A stretch of 64,000 nucleotides of DNA from Panagrolaimus kolymaensis (lineage: Eukaryota > Nematoda > Chromadorea > Rhabditida > Panagrolaimidae): assembly GCA_028622995.1 (NCBI GenBank), contig JAJQJQ010000100.1:88029-152028 (forward strand), in the 5' to 3' direction. Under the pieces are notes generated by a model. That model saw only the letters and a list, made by a program, of their open reading frames with translations. It did no database searches and had not been told where the DNA came from. A program made the translations under genes and the position numbers. Below, in pieces: positions 63,950-64,000 of this stretch; within the stretch, counting starts at the first letter, position 1; each line of letters begins with the position of its first letter.

Positions 63950-64000
63950 TGGAACGTTTGAAGCTTGACTTCAATTATTCAAAAAATAAAAATAAATATT

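Larger units (their letters stand above)
1..64000 (+). repeat. Satellite DNA array of about 131-bp monomers filling the window
   Basis: Every stretch I read repeats the same unit in head-to-tail orientation, phased by GGAA(C/A)GTTTGAAGC, with a TATTGCGA box about 45 bp further on and AGCTTCAAAACAAAAA about 25 bp after that. Unit lengths measured between successive starts are 130, 131, 132, 133 or 134 bp depending on the block combination, giving roughly 485-490 units. Both window ends lie inside a monomer, so the array continues beyond. No stretch above 300 bp departs from this pattern. Short frames of 61-103 codons recur, but almost all start at a TTG inside the X1 block, are Lys/Asn/Ile-rich, have no consistent upstream signal, and duplicate with the repeat, so I annotate none as a gene. 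Arrays of this type are known from eukaryotic centromeric and pericentromeric heterochromatin; that location is inferred here. Confidence 0.97.

Noticed and set aside
1..64000. CRISPR array
   Set aside because: Repeats are about 131 bp without unique spacers, and the sequences between conserved boxes are themselves repeated. No cas genes are present.
1..64000. CENP-B box
   Set aside because: I looked for TTCG....A..CGGG on both strands. The X2 block has TTTCGAGATTC, and the complement of the linker has ATTCTTGGTGGAGGCG, but neither fits the required core.
1..64000. Human-type GGAAT/CATTC satellite, from GAATGGAACG
   Set aside because: The motif occurs once per 131-bp monomer rather than as a pentamer repeat, and the rest of the unit is unrelated.
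1..64000. Telomere repeats or mobile-element ends within the array
   Set aside because: No TTAGGG, TTAGG or TTAGGC tracts, no terminal inverted repeats with target duplications, and no sequence foreign to the satellite was seen.

Overview
The whole 64 kb window is one uninterrupted tandem-repeat (satellite DNA) array that runs off both ends. The basic unit is about 131 bp (130-134 bp), always in the same orientation, so the window holds roughly 485-490 monomers. I see no unique sequence, protein-coding gene, RNA gene, transposon, CRISPR array or telomere repeat. Base composition counted on reference monomers is about 73-76% A+T. A homogenised array of this size and unit length is typical of eukaryotic (peri)centromeric or other heterochromatin. 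The sequence does not identify the species; an invertebrate is a guess and nothing more.

Monomers are built from interchangeable blocks. I phase each one from its GGAA(C/A)GTTTGAAGC start. Next comes one of two 5' blocks: X1 (40 bp, starts TTGACTTCAATT) or X2 (43 bp, starts (C/T)AGAATTTCGAG). Both end in a shared TATTGCGA box. Then comes one of two tails (AAATTAACCATAAAAAG or AGAATAACCTTAAAAG), a shared AGCTTCAAAACAAAAA box, and a 33-bp linker. The linker is either L1 (AATAG..CTATTTTTAACG..) or L2 (CTTTTTCTATAAATAAAACC..). Type A = X1 + AAATTAACCAT tail (131 bp). Type B1 = X2 preceded by L1 (134 bp). Type B2 = X2 preceded by L2 (133 bp). A' = X1 + B-type tail (130 bp), a recombinant form that has itself been amplified. 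A+B2 makes a 264-bp dimer.

Layout: 1-7.5 kb is a mixed A/B1/B2 region with a 3302-bp-offset duplication. 7.5-11.8 kb is mostly A monomers with two linker variants. 11.8-14.7 kb is A/B1 with a 792-bp 6-mer. At about 14.67 kb B1 disappears and B2 takes over. 14.7-17.8 kb holds a 1582-bp 12-mer in two copies. 19.4-24.6 kb is A/A' with 392-, 786- and 522-bp higher-order repeats (HORs). 26.6-33 kb is rich in B2, including B2-B2-B2 runs. 34.0-37.5 kb is a nested series of (ABAB)+A(n) units of 1314, 921, 659 and 659 bp. 38.2-44.7 kb has 1443-bp and 1842-bp periods. 45-51 kb reuses modules of the preceding 10 kb. 53.3-55 kb has a 922-bp 7-mer with private variants. 60.7-63.9 kb has units of 1183 and 1050 bp.

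No genes work together here. The short open frames that recur are by-products of the repeat: nearly all begin at the TTG of the X1 block and stay open only because the A+B2 dimer is 264 = 3 x 88 bases. The biology worth attention is the modular satellite, its multi-level higher-order organisation, the footprints of unequal exchange, and a short dyad in each L1 linker whose stem is largely kept while its loop varies.
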